The notes: generated by a model from the sequence alone, not told the origin. 64,000 nt of DNA from Pseudomonadota bacterium (GCA_021816775.1 JAKAXA010000007.1:62001-126000), one strand, 5' to 3'; positions 8,311 through 16,897 are shown, counted from the first letter of the stretch. A program made the numbers and translations.

Positions 8311-8705
8311 GCCGGCGCCTCGCGATCATCGAGGGGCAGCGGTACGCGTTGGCTTACGCGCCGCCCAGCGCCGACCTGCAGCAGCAGGTGCTCGAACTTC
8401 AGGCCGAGACCCGTGCGCTACGCCGCCAGCTCGCCGCCCTCGAGGCGCGGCAGCCGGACGCGCTCGTCCTGCACAACGTCCGGCGCCAGGCTGACGGTGA
8501 GCGGCTGCGCGAGGCGATCCGGACAGTCCTGACCTCCCACCACGGCGCACGCCCCATGACACGCAAGGAAGTCCTGCGCGAGCTGTTGCGCTCGGGATGG
8601 TCGACCGAGGAAGTGCGCGAGCCGACCACCATCGGCTGGCACATGCGCGAAATCCGGCGCGAGCATGCCGCAGGCGTCAATGCCGCCGCGTTGACAGCGG
8701 AATGA
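8307..8705 (+). CDS. Hypothetical coiled-coil protein
   Basis: A 132-aa protein with a predicted coiled coil at about residues 25-50 (LQQQVLELQAETRALRRQLA). A C-terminal part (ARPMTRKEVLRELLRSGWST) resembles a small winged-helix or homeodomain-like fold. It is ATGA-coupled to the gene before. No family is recognised; DNA binding is plausible. Confidence 0.6.
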   Translation: MSRRLAIIEGQRYALAYAPPSADLQQQVLELQAETRALRRQLAALEARQPDALVLHNVRRQADGERLREAIRTVLTSHHGARPMTRKEVLRELLRSGWSTEEVREPTTIGWHMREIRREHAAGVNAAALTAE

Positions 8706-8732
8706 TTGAACAAGGCCCCGAGGCGTCTCAGC

Positions 8733-8939
8733 ATGACACGCATGGCCACACCACAACAGCACCCGCGCCGTATGGCGCACCCGATCAACGAAGCGGCCGA
8801 GCTGCTGGCCGTGGATCGGCGCACCGTGTACCGAATGCTCGCCCGCGGCGAACTTCGCGCGGTTCGCGTCGGGGCACGGCAGCGCATCCCGGCCGACGAA
8901 CTGATGCGCATCACCCGACCCGCCGAGGTAGCCGCATGA
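8733..8939 (+). CDS. Excisionase-family helix-turn-helix protein
   Basis: A 68-aa protein (ATG at 8733) of the HTH_17/excisionase type: PINEAAELLAVDRRTVYRML followed by GELRAVRVGARQRIPADELM, the usual order for this family. Such proteins bend att DNA for excision or act as small regulators. Unlike the AlpA-like protein at 3774 it has the normal domain order, so it is the better candidate for excision control. Its stop overlaps the next ATG. Confidence 0.75.
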   Translation: MTRMATPQQHPRRMAHPINEAAELLAVDRRTVYRMLARGELRAVRVGARQRIPADELMRITRPAEVAA

Positions 8940-9178
8940 GCATCGAGAATTTGCCCCCCGAGTGCGAGGCCCCTGTGCCCGGCTCCGAGCCGCTCATCAG
9001 GCTCGACCTGACACCCAGCGATTGCGACTTAATCCTCAGCGCCCTCGGCATGGGCGCTTACGATCTGGTCGAGCCGCTCATCACCAAGATTCGCGCCCAG
9101 GGCCTGCAGCAGGCGGAGCGCCTCGGCGTGTCAACCTGGCTCGCTACAGCACCCGTCGACGGGCTCGTGCCGAATTGA
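8936..9178 (+). CDS. Hypothetical protein of the element
   Basis: An 80-aa acidic protein (MSIENLPPECEAPVPGSEPL...) ATGA-coupled to the excisionase-like gene. The centre (LTPSDCDLILSALGMGAYDL) looks helical. No family is recognised. Confidence 0.55.
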   Translation: MSIENLPPECEAPVPGSEPLIRLDLTPSDCDLILSALGMGAYDLVEPLITKIRAQGLQQAERLGVSTWLATAPVDGLVPN

Positions 9179-9185
9179 GCCCGGT

Positions 9186-9455
9186 ATGGCAGAAAGCACT
9201 CTCGAGGGCGAAGTTTTGCCGCCAGCTCAGTCGCCTGCGCGCCTACCCCCCTCCCGCCAGCGGATCTGCCTGCGCGACGTCGACGCGGTGCGGCGGGAGA
9301 TGGGGCGCGTCTACCGAGACGCGCGCCGCGGGCAGATGGAGAGCACCGAGGCGGCGAAGCTCACCTACATCCTGGCGGAAATCCGCAGGACATTTGAAGT
9401 CACTGTATTGGAGCGGCGTCTAGCCGCCCTGGAGAACAATCATGGGCACGCTTGA
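9186..9455 (+). CDS. Small phage-type helical protein
   Basis: An 89-aa protein whose C-terminal half (VRREMGRVYRDARRGQMEST, then LTYILAEIRRTFEV) resembles short phage proteins usually found just upstream of terminase genes (family memory, not searched). Here the next genes are not a terminase, which suggests packaging genes were lost or never present. It overlaps the next gene by 14 bases. Confidence 0.6.
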   Translation: MAESTLEGEVLPPAQSPARLPPSRQRICLRDVDAVRREMGRVYRDARRGQMESTEAAKLTYILAEIRRTFEVTVLERRLAALENNHGHA

Positions 9456-9630
9456 GCGGCGCATCGAGGCTTTGGAGGAGCGGGAGCGCGCCCGCAATCC
9501 TCGCATCGTAGTCATCCAGCAGAACGAGGACGGAACTTGGCCGCCGGATCCGCCCGGCGCGGCAATGGTGATCGCACTCAAGCGGCAGGGGCTCCCCGAG
9601 GCCGCGGACTCGCCGATGGAGGTCTACTGA
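9442..9630 (+). CDS. Hypothetical 62-aa protein
   Basis: Begins MGTLERRIEALEERERARNP, a short coiled coil, followed by a small beta-rich part (RIVVIQQNEDGTWPPDPPGA). It overlaps the gene before and ends one base before the next ATG, so it is probably translated with its neighbours. The function is unknown. Confidence 0.55.
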   Translation: MGTLERRIEALEERERARNPRIVVIQQNEDGTWPPDPPGAAMVIALKRQGLPEAADSPMEVY

Positions 9631-9631
9631 C

Positions 9632-11428
9632 ATGGCCGCACCCGTACCCCGCGCTCCCGTACCCGCCGCGCACCAGAGCGTCATCACGAAGCTGCTCAGC
9701 GGCATCGGGCGCGCCTTGAACAACCCCAACGACGCCGGTCTGCTCGGGCTCGCGTCTGGGCTCGGGGCGGCCTCGGCGCCCCACATGCTGACGCCCGTCT
9801 CGATGGGCCAAGCCCTCAGCATGGGCATGCAAGGTGCACAGCAGTACCGCCAAGCCTCCCTCGCGAACGCGATCCAGCAGCAGGCCATGCTGCCCTATCA
9901 AGTGGCGAGGACCCACGAAGCGCAACAGGCCGTCAGCGGCCAAAACAATCCGAGCCTCTCGCCCCTGGCGCGGGCCGGCGATCAGGCGCTTGCCGCCAAC
10001 ATCATCAGTCCGGGCATGGGCGCGACCCTCTACGCCAACAACCCCGCCGTCGTCGCGCAGAGAACGTTGGCCACGACGTTGAACCAACTGCAGAAGATCC
10101 CCGCCAACGAGCGCGCCGTGCTGCTCGCCAAGGCCTTCAACCTTCCGGCGCAGGGTGCGCTCCCCGAGGCCACGCAGCAGACACCTGGGGGCGGTGTGGC
10201 CCAGATGCCGGGAGCACCCGGCGCGATCGCGAGCAATGCTTACAATCAAGCGGGAGGCGCCGCTGCCGGCTCCTATCCAGTCCGGGCCGCGCTCAGCTAT
10301 CACACGAAGACCCCCGGGCACGCAGGCGGGACGCTCGGTCCTCCCCCCGGACCCTTCGCGCCTGCGCCGGCCGCCCCGGGCGCCTCGAGTGCTGCGCGCG
10401 AGGCGGCAATCCGTGAGCAGGTCGGACTCATGACCGCCATGAACAACACGGCCGGCGCCGCGGGCCGTCCCATGCCCTTCGCGCCGCCGCCGCAGGCGCT
10501 GCCTTCTGGTGGATTGCCGCAGCCAACGCCCGGGGGCATGGCGGCGCCCGGCACGGTTGCTGCGGAGCGCTCGGCTGGGCAGCGTCAACTGCCTGCCGTG
10601 GTGGCTCAGTTGAAAGCCGCGCAGGGAGCTGGCGTGCCAGTGTCCGGCACCGCGCGTCCGGTGCTGGCGCTGCCGGCGGCTCGAGGTGCGCAGCCGCAGG
10701 CGCAGGCCGGTGGGATCTTCTCGCCGGGCTCGACGGTCGCCGGTTATGAGCTGCAGAAGGCCGCCGCGCAGCAGACACTCGGGGAGGAAGGTGAAGCCGC
10801 GAAGGAAACCGAGGCCGCGCAGGCGCAGCTCGCTCGGCTCACGGAGATGCAGCAGGCGCTCGACAGGATCCCGGTGGGCGGGAACTTCTCGAAGGTGTAC
10901 GAGGGAATCGGCAACGCGCTCAACTATGCCGGCATCAAAGTGCCGGGTCTCGCGGCCATTCAGGAATACTCCAAGTACCGGACCAATTTCGTAGCCGACG
11001 CTGCCCGCAAGATGGGCGCGAAGGTCTCCTATCAGGAGGTCGGCTATATCGCCAAGGGCGTGCCGGACTTCACGCTCGCCGGGAACGCTCCGCGGGCGCT
11101 GCTCGCGCAGCTCTCCGGCGCCGCGCAGTACGACATTGCGCGCAATCAGGCCATGACCTACTACGCCAACCACGTGCCCAACCTCTACGGGAAGGCGTAC
11201 CAAGGCACCGCGCGCGGGTTTGAAACGTGGTGGCAAAAGTCAGGCGTGACGCCTGGCTCGTTCATGTTCATGTCGACGGCCTGGGCGCTGCCACCGGCTC
11301 AGCGGGCCGAGTACCTGCGCAACTTTCAACGCAACCAAACGGGCAAGGCGTACATCAAGCAGTATCAGAAGGCGCAGGCGTTCCTACGCCAGCATCCGCA
11401 GCTCGTGCCCTTCTGGCAGCAGCAGTAA
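9632..11428 (+). CDS. Putative phage internal/ejection-type protein, 598 aa
   Basis: The N-terminal 100 residues (LSGIGRALNNPNDAGLLGLA, then GMQGAQQYRQASLANAIQQQ) are Ala/Gln-rich helices typical of podovirus internal virion proteins. The middle (about 180-380) is a low-complexity Pro/Ala/Gly linker. The last 200 residues are well-structured: a coiled coil (EAAQAQLARLTEMQQALDRI) and aromatic-rich repeats ending FWQQQ. It has no signal peptide or enzyme motif. It lies directly before another large protein of similar style. I infer a virion-internal or DNA-injection role; a scaffold or polyvalent protein is the alternative. Confidence 0.55.
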   Translation: MAAPVPRAPVPAAHQSVITKLLSGIGRALNNPNDAGLLGLASGLGAASAPHMLTPVSMGQALSMGMQGAQQYRQASLANAIQQQAMLPYQVARTHEAQQAVSGQNNPSLSPLARAGDQALAANIISPGMGATLYANNPAVVAQRTLATTLNQLQKIPANERAVLLAKAFNLPAQGALPEATQQTPGGGVAQMPGAPGAIASNAYNQAGGAAAGSYPVRAALSYHTKTPGHAGGTLGPPPGPFAPAPAAPGASSAAREAAIREQVGLMTAMNNTAGAAGRPMPFAPPPQALPSGGLPQPTPGGMAAPGTVAAERSAGQRQLPAVVAQLKAAQGAGVPVSGTARPVLALPAARGAQPQAQAGGIFSPGSTVAGYELQKAAAQQTLGEEGEAAKETEAAQAQLARLTEMQQALDRIPVGGNFSKVYEGIGNALNYAGIKVPGLAAIQEYSKYRTNFVADAARKMGAKVSYQEVGYIAKGVPDFTLAGNAPRALLAQLSGAAQYDIARNQAMTYYANHVPNLYGKAYQGTARGFETWWQKSGVTPGSFMFMSTAWALPPAQRAEYLRNFQRNQTGKAYIKQYQKAQAFLRQHPQLVPFWQQQ

Positions 11429-11437
11429 GGAGGCGCC

Positions 11438-14188
11438 ATGCCGTCGCCGCTCGATCTGGAACTGACAGGCGCTGCGCTGAAGGGCGCGCCTCCCGCCGCA
11501 GCGGCTGCTCCCGCGGCTACTCCTCCCCTCGCATCGCCCCTCGGCATGGAACTCTCGGGGGCAGGCAGCGCGTTCCCGGCGCCCACGACCGGTCAACTCG
11601 CCCGCGCCGCATGGAATCAGGGCGGACAGACTCTGCAGGTCGGCCCGCTCAATACGCACATCCCCCTGCCGCAGTGGCTCGAGCATCGCCTGATCTTCCA
11701 GGGCCGTGCCCTCTCCGATGTGGGGCAAGGGCTCGGGAACGCCGCGCGCTGGGTGGGGGATAAGCTCACAGGGCAACCGTACGCCGCCCCAGCGCAGACC
11801 AACGCCGACAAGATCATGGCCGCGACTGAGCGGCAGCATCCCCTCTATAACTACCTCGTCAAGTGGCCGACCGAACTTGCAGCCTCGTTGCCCCTCGGCG
11901 AGGGGGGAGGCGAGCTCGGTGGCGCAATCGGCGAGGCGATCTCACCTGCCTCTGGCTTGCTGAGCCGCGCGCTGCCAGCCGTCGCTCGGGCGGCCGGCAT
12001 GGGCGCTGCGTACGGCATCCAGCAGCGGCAAGGCAATCCTGCGATCAACGCGCTTATCGGCGGGGTCACCGGCCCTCTGTTCGAGGGCGGCGCGAATCTT
12101 GCCGGCAAAGGGCTCGGTCTGGCTGGCGAGGGAATCGACGCGCTGCGTACCAAGCTGTGGCCGAAAGCGCTGGAGCAGCCCGACATTGACAGCATTCTGG
12201 CGCGGCGCTTCGCGGATCAGGGCTTACCGAGGTCCGTAGCGCTGCGCGACACGGTGCCGGACGTTCACCTCACGCCCGCGGTGCATAGCGGCGACCCGGC
12301 CCTGTTGGGCATCCAGAGCGCCGAGCGCATCGGGGACGTGCGGCAGGACTTCAACGAACTGCACGCGGCCAATAACGGCGCCATCGTCAACGGGGTGCGC
12401 CAGAGTCTCGCCCCGAACGCCGACAGCAGCACCGTCTCGAGCAGCGCGCACGATCTGCTCCTCGGCGCCCAGCAGCGCGCCAAGGCCGCGGTGCGCGCCG
12501 CCTACCAGCCTTTCGATGCAGCCAAGGGAGGCGTCTACCTCGAACGTGCGCCGGTTCAGAACGCGCTCCGGGAAGCCTACGACAGGTTACTGCCGGCGCA
12601 TCAGGAGGGACTGCCGGAGAAGTTGCGCGAGGTCATGGAGGCGGATCATCCGCTGCACCTCACGAGTGACATTGAGGACCTGACTGCGCGACTGAACGAC
12701 GCCTACCGCAACGCGAAGCCTGGAACGACCGCCAGCCGCGCGGCAGCGATCATGCGCGAGGCGCTCAACAAAGGCCTCGACGCATCCTCGGTCGCAACCG
12801 ATGCCGAGCGGCCGGGGTTGATTTATGACCCGGCGCGCGCACCGCTCCCCAAGCGCAACATGGTCGAGAGCGATCCGACGCAGGACTCGATCCTGCAGTG
12901 GCTCGCCAAGCACCCGAAGGGCATCAGCTCGGCGGAGGCCGAGGCGCAGGGGCTTGATCCCGCCGACATGCGCGGGGGCGCTGCCCGCGTCGGTATCCGA
13001 CGCGCATTCCGCCAGGGCGGCATGTCGTTCGACCAGGCGGCCGAGGTGCTGCACCAAGCCGGCTATCCCGTGGCGGATGCGCACGGCAATTACGATCCCA
13101 ACGCGCTGTTGAATGCGCTCGACAACGAGCTGCGCGGCCATCCGGTCTACAGCGCAACGAACAGCAGGCGCGTCGCTGAGTTCGCGCAGGACGCGGCGAG
13201 TGCGCCCTCGAGGGGTGCGGCGCCTCCGGAGCCTCTGGCCCTGGCCGAGCGCGCCATGCAGGCATCGCCGGAGCGGGCGCAGGCTGCGCTCGACTCATGG
13301 ACCGATGACGAGCCCGCCACAATCGCTCGGGTGCAGCGGCAGCTACAGGCGGCGATTGACTCCCCGCGGCAGGCCGCAGCGGACGAGGCCGAGCGGGCGT
13401 GGAAAGAGGCCAAGGCTGCCAACGCAGCCTTCCGGGAGCGTTTCCCGCAAGGCGGCGCACGCGACTCCGAGGCCCGGCAGTGGCTCTCCCGGCGCCTGCT
13501 CGGACTGAAAGCGCCCACCAAGTTCCTGAGCGAAGCCCTCACGAGCCCCGATCGGGCGCAGGCCGTGCTCGATGCGCTGCGGGATGATCCGGCCGAGCGC
13601 GAACAGATGCGCGGGCTGATGAGAAATCAGTACGTCAACAAGCTGCTGGCCGCCACGCGGGAAGGCGTACCCGGGGCACAGACGCTCAACGCCGCCGCTC
13701 TGACGCGCGCGCGGGCGAACAATGCGGCGCTCGAGCGCGTGCTGCTGAATCCTGCCGAGCGGGACCTGCTCGACAGCTACGTGCAGGCCGCTGGCGATAA
13801 CGCGAAGCTCCTGCAGCGCGTGCACACCGGCTCGAGCGAGACGGCGGCGCTGCGGAGTTACCAGCAGAGCAAGAAAGCCTCCCTCGGCGAGGAGGCCGTT
13901 AAGCACGTCGCGTCCGTCGTGCATCCGGCGATCGGCGCGCTGCTGCACGTGCTGCCGGGGCTCGTCGACAACTCGGCGAACAACGCCGCGCTCGAGAACA
14001 CCCTGCGGGCGGCGCTGATTGACCCTGCTGTCTACAACCGGGTGGCAGGTGCCGCGCCTGCGGACCTGCGCGGGCCGATCGCGAAGCTGCTGGCGACCTA
14101 TGCCGCTCCGGCGCAGATCGCCGCGACCCGGCCGGCCATGTTTGCCGTGCCGCGGGCGCTCGGGCCGGCGCTGTCGGGAGTGCGGTGA
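11438..14188 (+). CDS. Large polyvalent/ejection-type phage protein, 916 aa
   Basis: A long Ala-rich protein starting 9 bases after the gene before, with AAGGAGG at 11428. Residues about 130-220 contain glycine-rich hydrophobic helices (LASLPLGEGGGELGGAIGEA, RALPAVARAAGMGAAYGIQQ) that may cross membranes. At about 480-570 a conserved-looking block (MSFDQAAEVLHQAGYPVADA, then LLNALDNELRGHPVYS) resembles a segment found in large phage internal proteins. The rest is helical, with a C-terminal block around HVASVVHPAIGALLHVLPGL. No protease, transglycosylase or nuclease motif was seen. The likely role is a virion component injected with DNA. Confidence 0.55.
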   Translation: MPSPLDLELTGAALKGAPPAAAAAPAATPPLASPLGMELSGAGSAFPAPTTGQLARAAWNQGGQTLQVGPLNTHIPLPQWLEHRLIFQGRALSDVGQGLGNAARWVGDKLTGQPYAAPAQTNADKIMAATERQHPLYNYLVKWPTELAASLPLGEGGGELGGAIGEAISPASGLLSRALPAVARAAGMGAAYGIQQRQGNPAINALIGGVTGPLFEGGANLAGKGLGLAGEGIDALRTKLWPKALEQPDIDSILARRFADQGLPRSVALRDTVPDVHLTPAVHSGDPALLGIQSAERIGDVRQDFNELHAANNGAIVNGVRQSLAPNADSSTVSSSAHDLLLGAQQRAKAAVRAAYQPFDAAKGGVYLERAPVQNALREAYDRLLPAHQEGLPEKLREVMEADHPLHLTSDIEDLTARLNDAYRNAKPGTTASRAAAIMREALNKGLDASSVATDAERPGLIYDPARAPLPKRNMVESDPTQDSILQWLAKHPKGISSAEAEAQGLDPADMRGGAARVGIRRAFRQGGMSFDQAAEVLHQAGYPVADAHGNYDPNALLNALDNELRGHPVYSATNSRRVAEFAQDAASAPSRGAAPPEPLALAERAMQASPERAQAALDSWTDDEPATIARVQRQLQAAIDSPRQAAADEAERAWKEAKAANAAFRERFPQGGARDSEARQWLSRRLLGLKAPTKFLSEALTSPDRAQAVLDALRDDPAEREQMRGLMRNQYVNKLLAATREGVPGAQTLNAAALTRARANNAALERVLLNPAERDLLDSYVQAAGDNAKLLQRVHTGSSETAALRSYQQSKKASLGEEAVKHVASVVHPAIGALLHVLPGLVDNSANNAALENTLRAALIDPAVYNRVAGAAPADLRGPIAKLLATYAAPAQIAATRPAMFAVPRALGPALSGVR

Positions 14189-14195
14189 GCTGAGA

Positions 14196-14220
14196 CGAAA
14201 ACGCCGCCCGAAGGCGGCGC
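14196..14220 (-). terminator. Rho-independent terminator for the minus-strand operon
   Basis: Stem CGCCGCC/GGCGGCG (14202-14208 with 14213-14219) around a CGAA loop. On the minus strand the stem is followed by TTTT, so it ends the 15038-14243 transcript. It could also stop the long plus-strand operon. Confidence 0.8.
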
Positions 14221-14242
14221 TCTCGTGGCGTGATGCCGGCGC

Positions 14243-14428
14243 TTACCTCCTCGGCGCGAACAGCCACGCCAGCGCGACCATGATGGCCGGAGGGCCGAGC
14301 AGGACCGCTGGCAGGGCGAAGCCCGCGCCCTTCTCGAACGTGCCACCGAGCGCCAGCCCGAGCACGATCAGGCAGCACCAGCCGAAGAACCACACGGTGG
14401 CGAGGCGAACGAGCACGCGGGCGATCAT
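14243..14428 (-). CDS. Small two-helix membrane protein
   Basis: 61 aa: two hydrophobic segments (VWFFGWCCLIVLGLALGG and AVLLGPPAIMVALAWLF) joined by a short charged loop, ending RR. Its ATG overlaps the stop of the upstream gene (ATGA at 14425-14428). The size and topology would suit a holin or a small immunity/exclusion membrane protein, but nothing specific is recognised. Confidence 0.6.
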   Translation of the reverse strand: MIARVLVRLATVWFFGWCCLIVLGLALGGTFEKGAGFALPAVLLGPPAIMVALAWLFAPRR

Positions 14429-14676
14429 GGCGTCCTCCGGGCCCTGCGCTGGGCTGCGGCCGACCACGGGAACAGCCGGGCGCCGAGGCGCGGGAACAGG
14501 CGCACGAAGATCCCGACGACCACCAGCACGCCGACCAGGCCAAGCATGATGGCGCCGACCCCTTCGACAACTGCGCGCACCTCTGGGGGTGCCATTCGGA
14601 AATAGTTTGTGGCGAGTCGAACGCCAACGAACATCGTGGCCGCCGCGATCAGGCGTCCAACAGTGCGTGAGTTCAT
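14425..14676 (-). CDS. Small membrane protein
   Basis: 83 aa. A weakly hydrophobic N-terminal helix (LIAAATMFVGVRLATNYF) is followed by a strong membrane segment (GAIMLGLVGVLVVVGIFVRL) and a basic tail. It is ATGA-coupled on both sides. The three-gene operon opposes all other genes of the element, a position phages often use for lysogenic or host-modifying genes; the function is unknown. Confidence 0.6.
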   Translation of the reverse strand: MNSRTVGRLIAAATMFVGVRLATNYFRMAPPEVRAVVEGVGAIMLGLVGVLVVVGIFVRLFPRLGARLFPWSAAAQRRARRTP

Positions 14677-15038
14677 GGCGCTACACCTCCCGCTTGGAAC
14701 GCGCGCCAAGCATCCGCCGGCCTGGCGCTGCCGGCAACGTCGAGCCAGTACCGGCGCCGCGTGGGTGTCAGGCCGTTCCACCACGACATACCGACGAGCG
14801 CCTCGGCGGGGCTTCGCTCGGCCTCCAGCGCCTCGAGCGCCTCGCGCAGCTGGCGGCGGGCGAGATTGACGGCAACGGGCCAGTGCAGCGGCCCGGGAAC
14901 GGCGTCCGTGCCGTTCTTCCAGTCCGCGCTCGCCCGCCCGAGCAGCTCGAGGGCCTCGGCGATCGTGCGCTGAACATCCAGGGGGGCGTTGACGGACTGC
15001 GCCACGGCGGGCGCGGGGATACGATTGGACTTGGGCAT
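14673..15038 (-). CDS. Hypothetical soluble protein, first gene of the minus operon
   Basis: A 121-aa protein starting MPKSNRIPAPAVAQSVNAPL. The start at 15038 is preferred over 15050 because GGAGG lies 6 bases before it. The middle is helical (LARRQLREALEALEAERSPA) and the C-terminal part has WWNGLTPTRRRYWLDVAG, a Trp-rich stretch. No family is recognised. Confidence 0.6.
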   Translation of the reverse strand: MPKSNRIPAPAVAQSVNAPLDVQRTIAEALELLGRASADWKNGTDAVPGPLHWPVAVNLARRQLREALEALEAERSPAEALVGMSWWNGLTPTRRRYWLDVAGSARPADAWRAFQAGGVAP

Positions 15039-15169
15039 GGCTGCCTCCAAAGTAGGCGGTTGTGCTCATGCCGTCCGGCTCGGGGTGAGCCGGGCCGGGC
15101 GGCGCTTTTCGGGACCGCGCAGGGAGGCAAGCAGATTGAGGGGTCGAGAGCCGGTTCAGGCACGGGTTT

Positions 15170-15187
15170 TTCCCCATGCATTCCCCA
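15170..15187 (+). promoter_or_regulatory. Paired TTCCCCA motif, possible right integrase arm site
   Basis: TTCCCCA at 15170-15176 and 15181-15187, the same pair and 11-bp spacing as at 1600-1617, about 50 bp inside the right repeat. It is probably an integrase arm-binding site. Confidence 0.45.
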
Positions 15188-15233
15188 CGACTGGGGCGGA
15201 AACGCCGGAATGCAGCTAAGTTGCTGATTCTAT

Positions 15234-15309
15234 TGGCGCTCCCTACGGGATTCGAACCCGTGTTACAGCCTTGAGAGGGCTATGTCCTGGGCCTCTAGAC
15301 GAAGGGAGC
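15234..15309 (-). tRNA. tRNA-Glu (anticodon CTC), element insertion site
   Basis: The 76-nt cloverleaf includes the encoded CCA. The acceptor stem GCTCCCT/AGGGAGC pairs fully. The D arm GTCTAGAGGCCCAGGAC matches bacterial tRNA-Glu, the anticodon loop is CTCTCAA (anticodon CTC, codon GAG), and the T loop is TTCGAATC. The element is joined at its 3' half and restores a full gene on this side. Confidence 0.97.
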
Positions 15310-15380
15310 GGGGCGGGGCGGGCATCAGGAGCGCGGTATTATAGGTATCCTGATCTATTGCTCAAGCAGAAAGCGCAGAA

Positions 15381-16886
15381 TTGAATTCTTCCGACCCGCG
15401 CACTGATGCGCCCCATAATCCGCCCCGGGTCATCCCGCGGGCCGAGCACACTGTTTCCCGCTCGCACATCTCCCCGAACGCCCTGCGCGTGCTGTACCGG
15501 CTGCGCGACGGGGGGTTCCAGGCCTTTCTCGTCGGCGGCTGCGTCCGCGACCTGCTGGTCGGGCTCGAGCCGAAGGACTTCGACGTCGCCACCGATGCGC
15601 TGCCGGAGCAGGTCAAGCGGCTGTTCCGCAACTGCCGGCTGATCGGACGGCGCTTCCGTCTGGCGCACGTGTTCTTCGGCCAGGAGATCATCGAGGTGGC
15701 CACCTTCCGCGCCGCGAGCGCCCCGGCCGAGGGCGAGGAGCCGGCCGAGGAGGAGTTCGCCGACGAGGAGGCAGGCGGCGAGGAGGAGGAGGCCGAGCTG
15801 ATCGATCAGGGCGGGCCGCGCACCGAGGTGCACGCGGCCGATTTCGAAGCCGAGCACATCGATCGCGTGGCGCCGCAGTCCGATGCAGACCTCGAGCGCA
15901 TGTTCGATGCGACGGGCCGCATTCTGCGCGACAACGTGTACGGCACCGTCGATGATGACGTGTGGCGCCGGGATTTCACCGCCAACGCCCTCTACTACAA
16001 CATCGCGGACTTCTCGATCTGGGATTACGTCGGCGGTGCCGAGGACATCGCGGCGCGGCGGCTGCGTCTGATCGGCGATCCCGAGACGCGCTACCGCGAG
16101 GACCCGGTGCGCATGCTGCGCGCGGCGCGCTTTGAGGCGAAGCTCGGGTTCCAGATCGAGCCGGGGAGCGCCGAGCCGATCGAGCGGCTGCGCCCGCTGC
16201 TCGGGGCGGTGCCGCCGGCCCGCCTGTTCGATGAGATCCTGAAGCTCTTTCTCACCGGCCACGGCGTGCGCAGCCTCCCGGTGCTGCGCCGGCGCGGACT
16301 GCTCGCCGCGCTGCTGCCGAGCGTGGAGGCTTATCTCGCCGCGCACCCGGACAGCCTCGTCGAGCGGCTGTTGATGAAGGGACTGGCCAACACCGACGCG
16401 CGCGTCGTTGCCGGCCGCTCGGTGACCCCGACGTTCCTGTTCGCGCTGCTGCTCTACGGACCGATTGCGGCGATCATCGAGTCGATGCCGCCCTCGCGCT
16501 GGCATGAGCTGTCGGCCATTCTCGATGCCTGCGATCAGGCGGTGCGCGAGACCCAGCGGCACATCGCCATCCCCAAGCGCTTCTCGCTCGGCCTGCGCGA
16601 GATGTTCGCCCTGCAGCCGCGCCTGGAGCACCCGCGCGGCCGTCGCGCCCTGCGGCTGCTCGGGCATCCGCGCTTTCGCGCCGGCTACGATCTGCTGTTG
16701 CTGCGCGCCGAGTTCGGCCTGGCATCGCCGCAGCGGGCCCAATGGTGGACCGACGTGCAGGCCGCCACCGAGGAGGAGCAGGGGCGCATGGCCGATGCCC
16801 TGGGGGGCGCCACGGAGCGGCCCGCCGGGCAGAAAACTCGCCGCCGCCGCGGCGGCCGGCGCCGCCGCGTCCCGGGCGGCTCCTGA
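15381..16886 (+). CDS. pcnB: Poly(A) polymerase I
   Basis: A 501-aa enzyme that adds poly(A) tails to RNA 3' ends and so promotes decay. The nucleotidyltransferase signature is clear: VGGCVRDLLVG (about 51-61) and KDFDVATDA with the catalytic Asp pair, then RRDFTANALYY and REDPVRMLRAARF. The tail is arginine-rich (KTRRRRGGRRRR), as in E. coli PcnB. The start is taken as TTG at 15381 because no in-frame ATG or GTG covers the conserved N-terminus as well. Unusually, residues about 112-145 are a Glu-rich insertion in the palm region (EEPAEEEFADEEAGGEEEEA). It heads a pcnB-folK-kinase-panBC run. Confidence 0.95.
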   Translation: MNSSDPRTDAPHNPPRVIPRAEHTVSRSHISPNALRVLYRLRDGGFQAFLVGGCVRDLLVGLEPKDFDVATDALPEQVKRLFRNCRLIGRRFRLAHVFFGQEIIEVATFRAASAPAEGEEPAEEEFADEEAGGEEEEAELIDQGGPRTEVHAADFEAEHIDRVAPQSDADLERMFDATGRILRDNVYGTVDDDVWRRDFTANALYYNIADFSIWDYVGGAEDIAARRLRLIGDPETRYREDPVRMLRAARFEAKLGFQIEPGSAEPIERLRPLLGAVPPARLFDEILKLFLTGHGVRSLPVLRRRGLLAALLPSVEAYLAAHPDSLVERLLMKGLANTDARVVAGRSVTPTFLFALLLYGPIAAIIESMPPSRWHELSAILDACDQAVRETQRHIAIPKRFSLGLREMFALQPRLEHPRGRRALRLLGHPRFRAGYDLLLLRAEFGLASPQRAQWWTDVQAATEEEQGRMADALGGATERPAGQKTRRRRGGRRRRVPGGS

Positions 16887-16897
16887 GCACCGCTCCC

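Larger units (their letters stand above)
1445..15279. mobile_element. Integrated element in tRNA-Glu (prophage remnant or satellite)
   Basis: The element is bounded by 46-bp identical direct repeats (1445-1490 and 15234-15279), which are the 3' part of tRNA-Glu from CCA to the anticodon loop. Only the right copy is joined to the tRNA 5' half. An integrase lies just inside the left repeat. The cargo is an AlpA-like protein, primase/helicase, SSB, many short genes with ATGA start-stop overlaps, and two large phage-internal-like proteins. Terminase, portal, capsid and tail genes are not visible. It could be a deleted podovirus, a satellite that uses a helper virus, or a plasmid-like integrative element. 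Confidence 0.85.

Noticed and set aside
15339-16742. 467-codon minus-strand frame opposite pcnB
   Set aside because: A GC-rich antisense shadow of a conserved gene; similar long shadows lie opposite folK, panC, nnrD and the sigma54 regulators.
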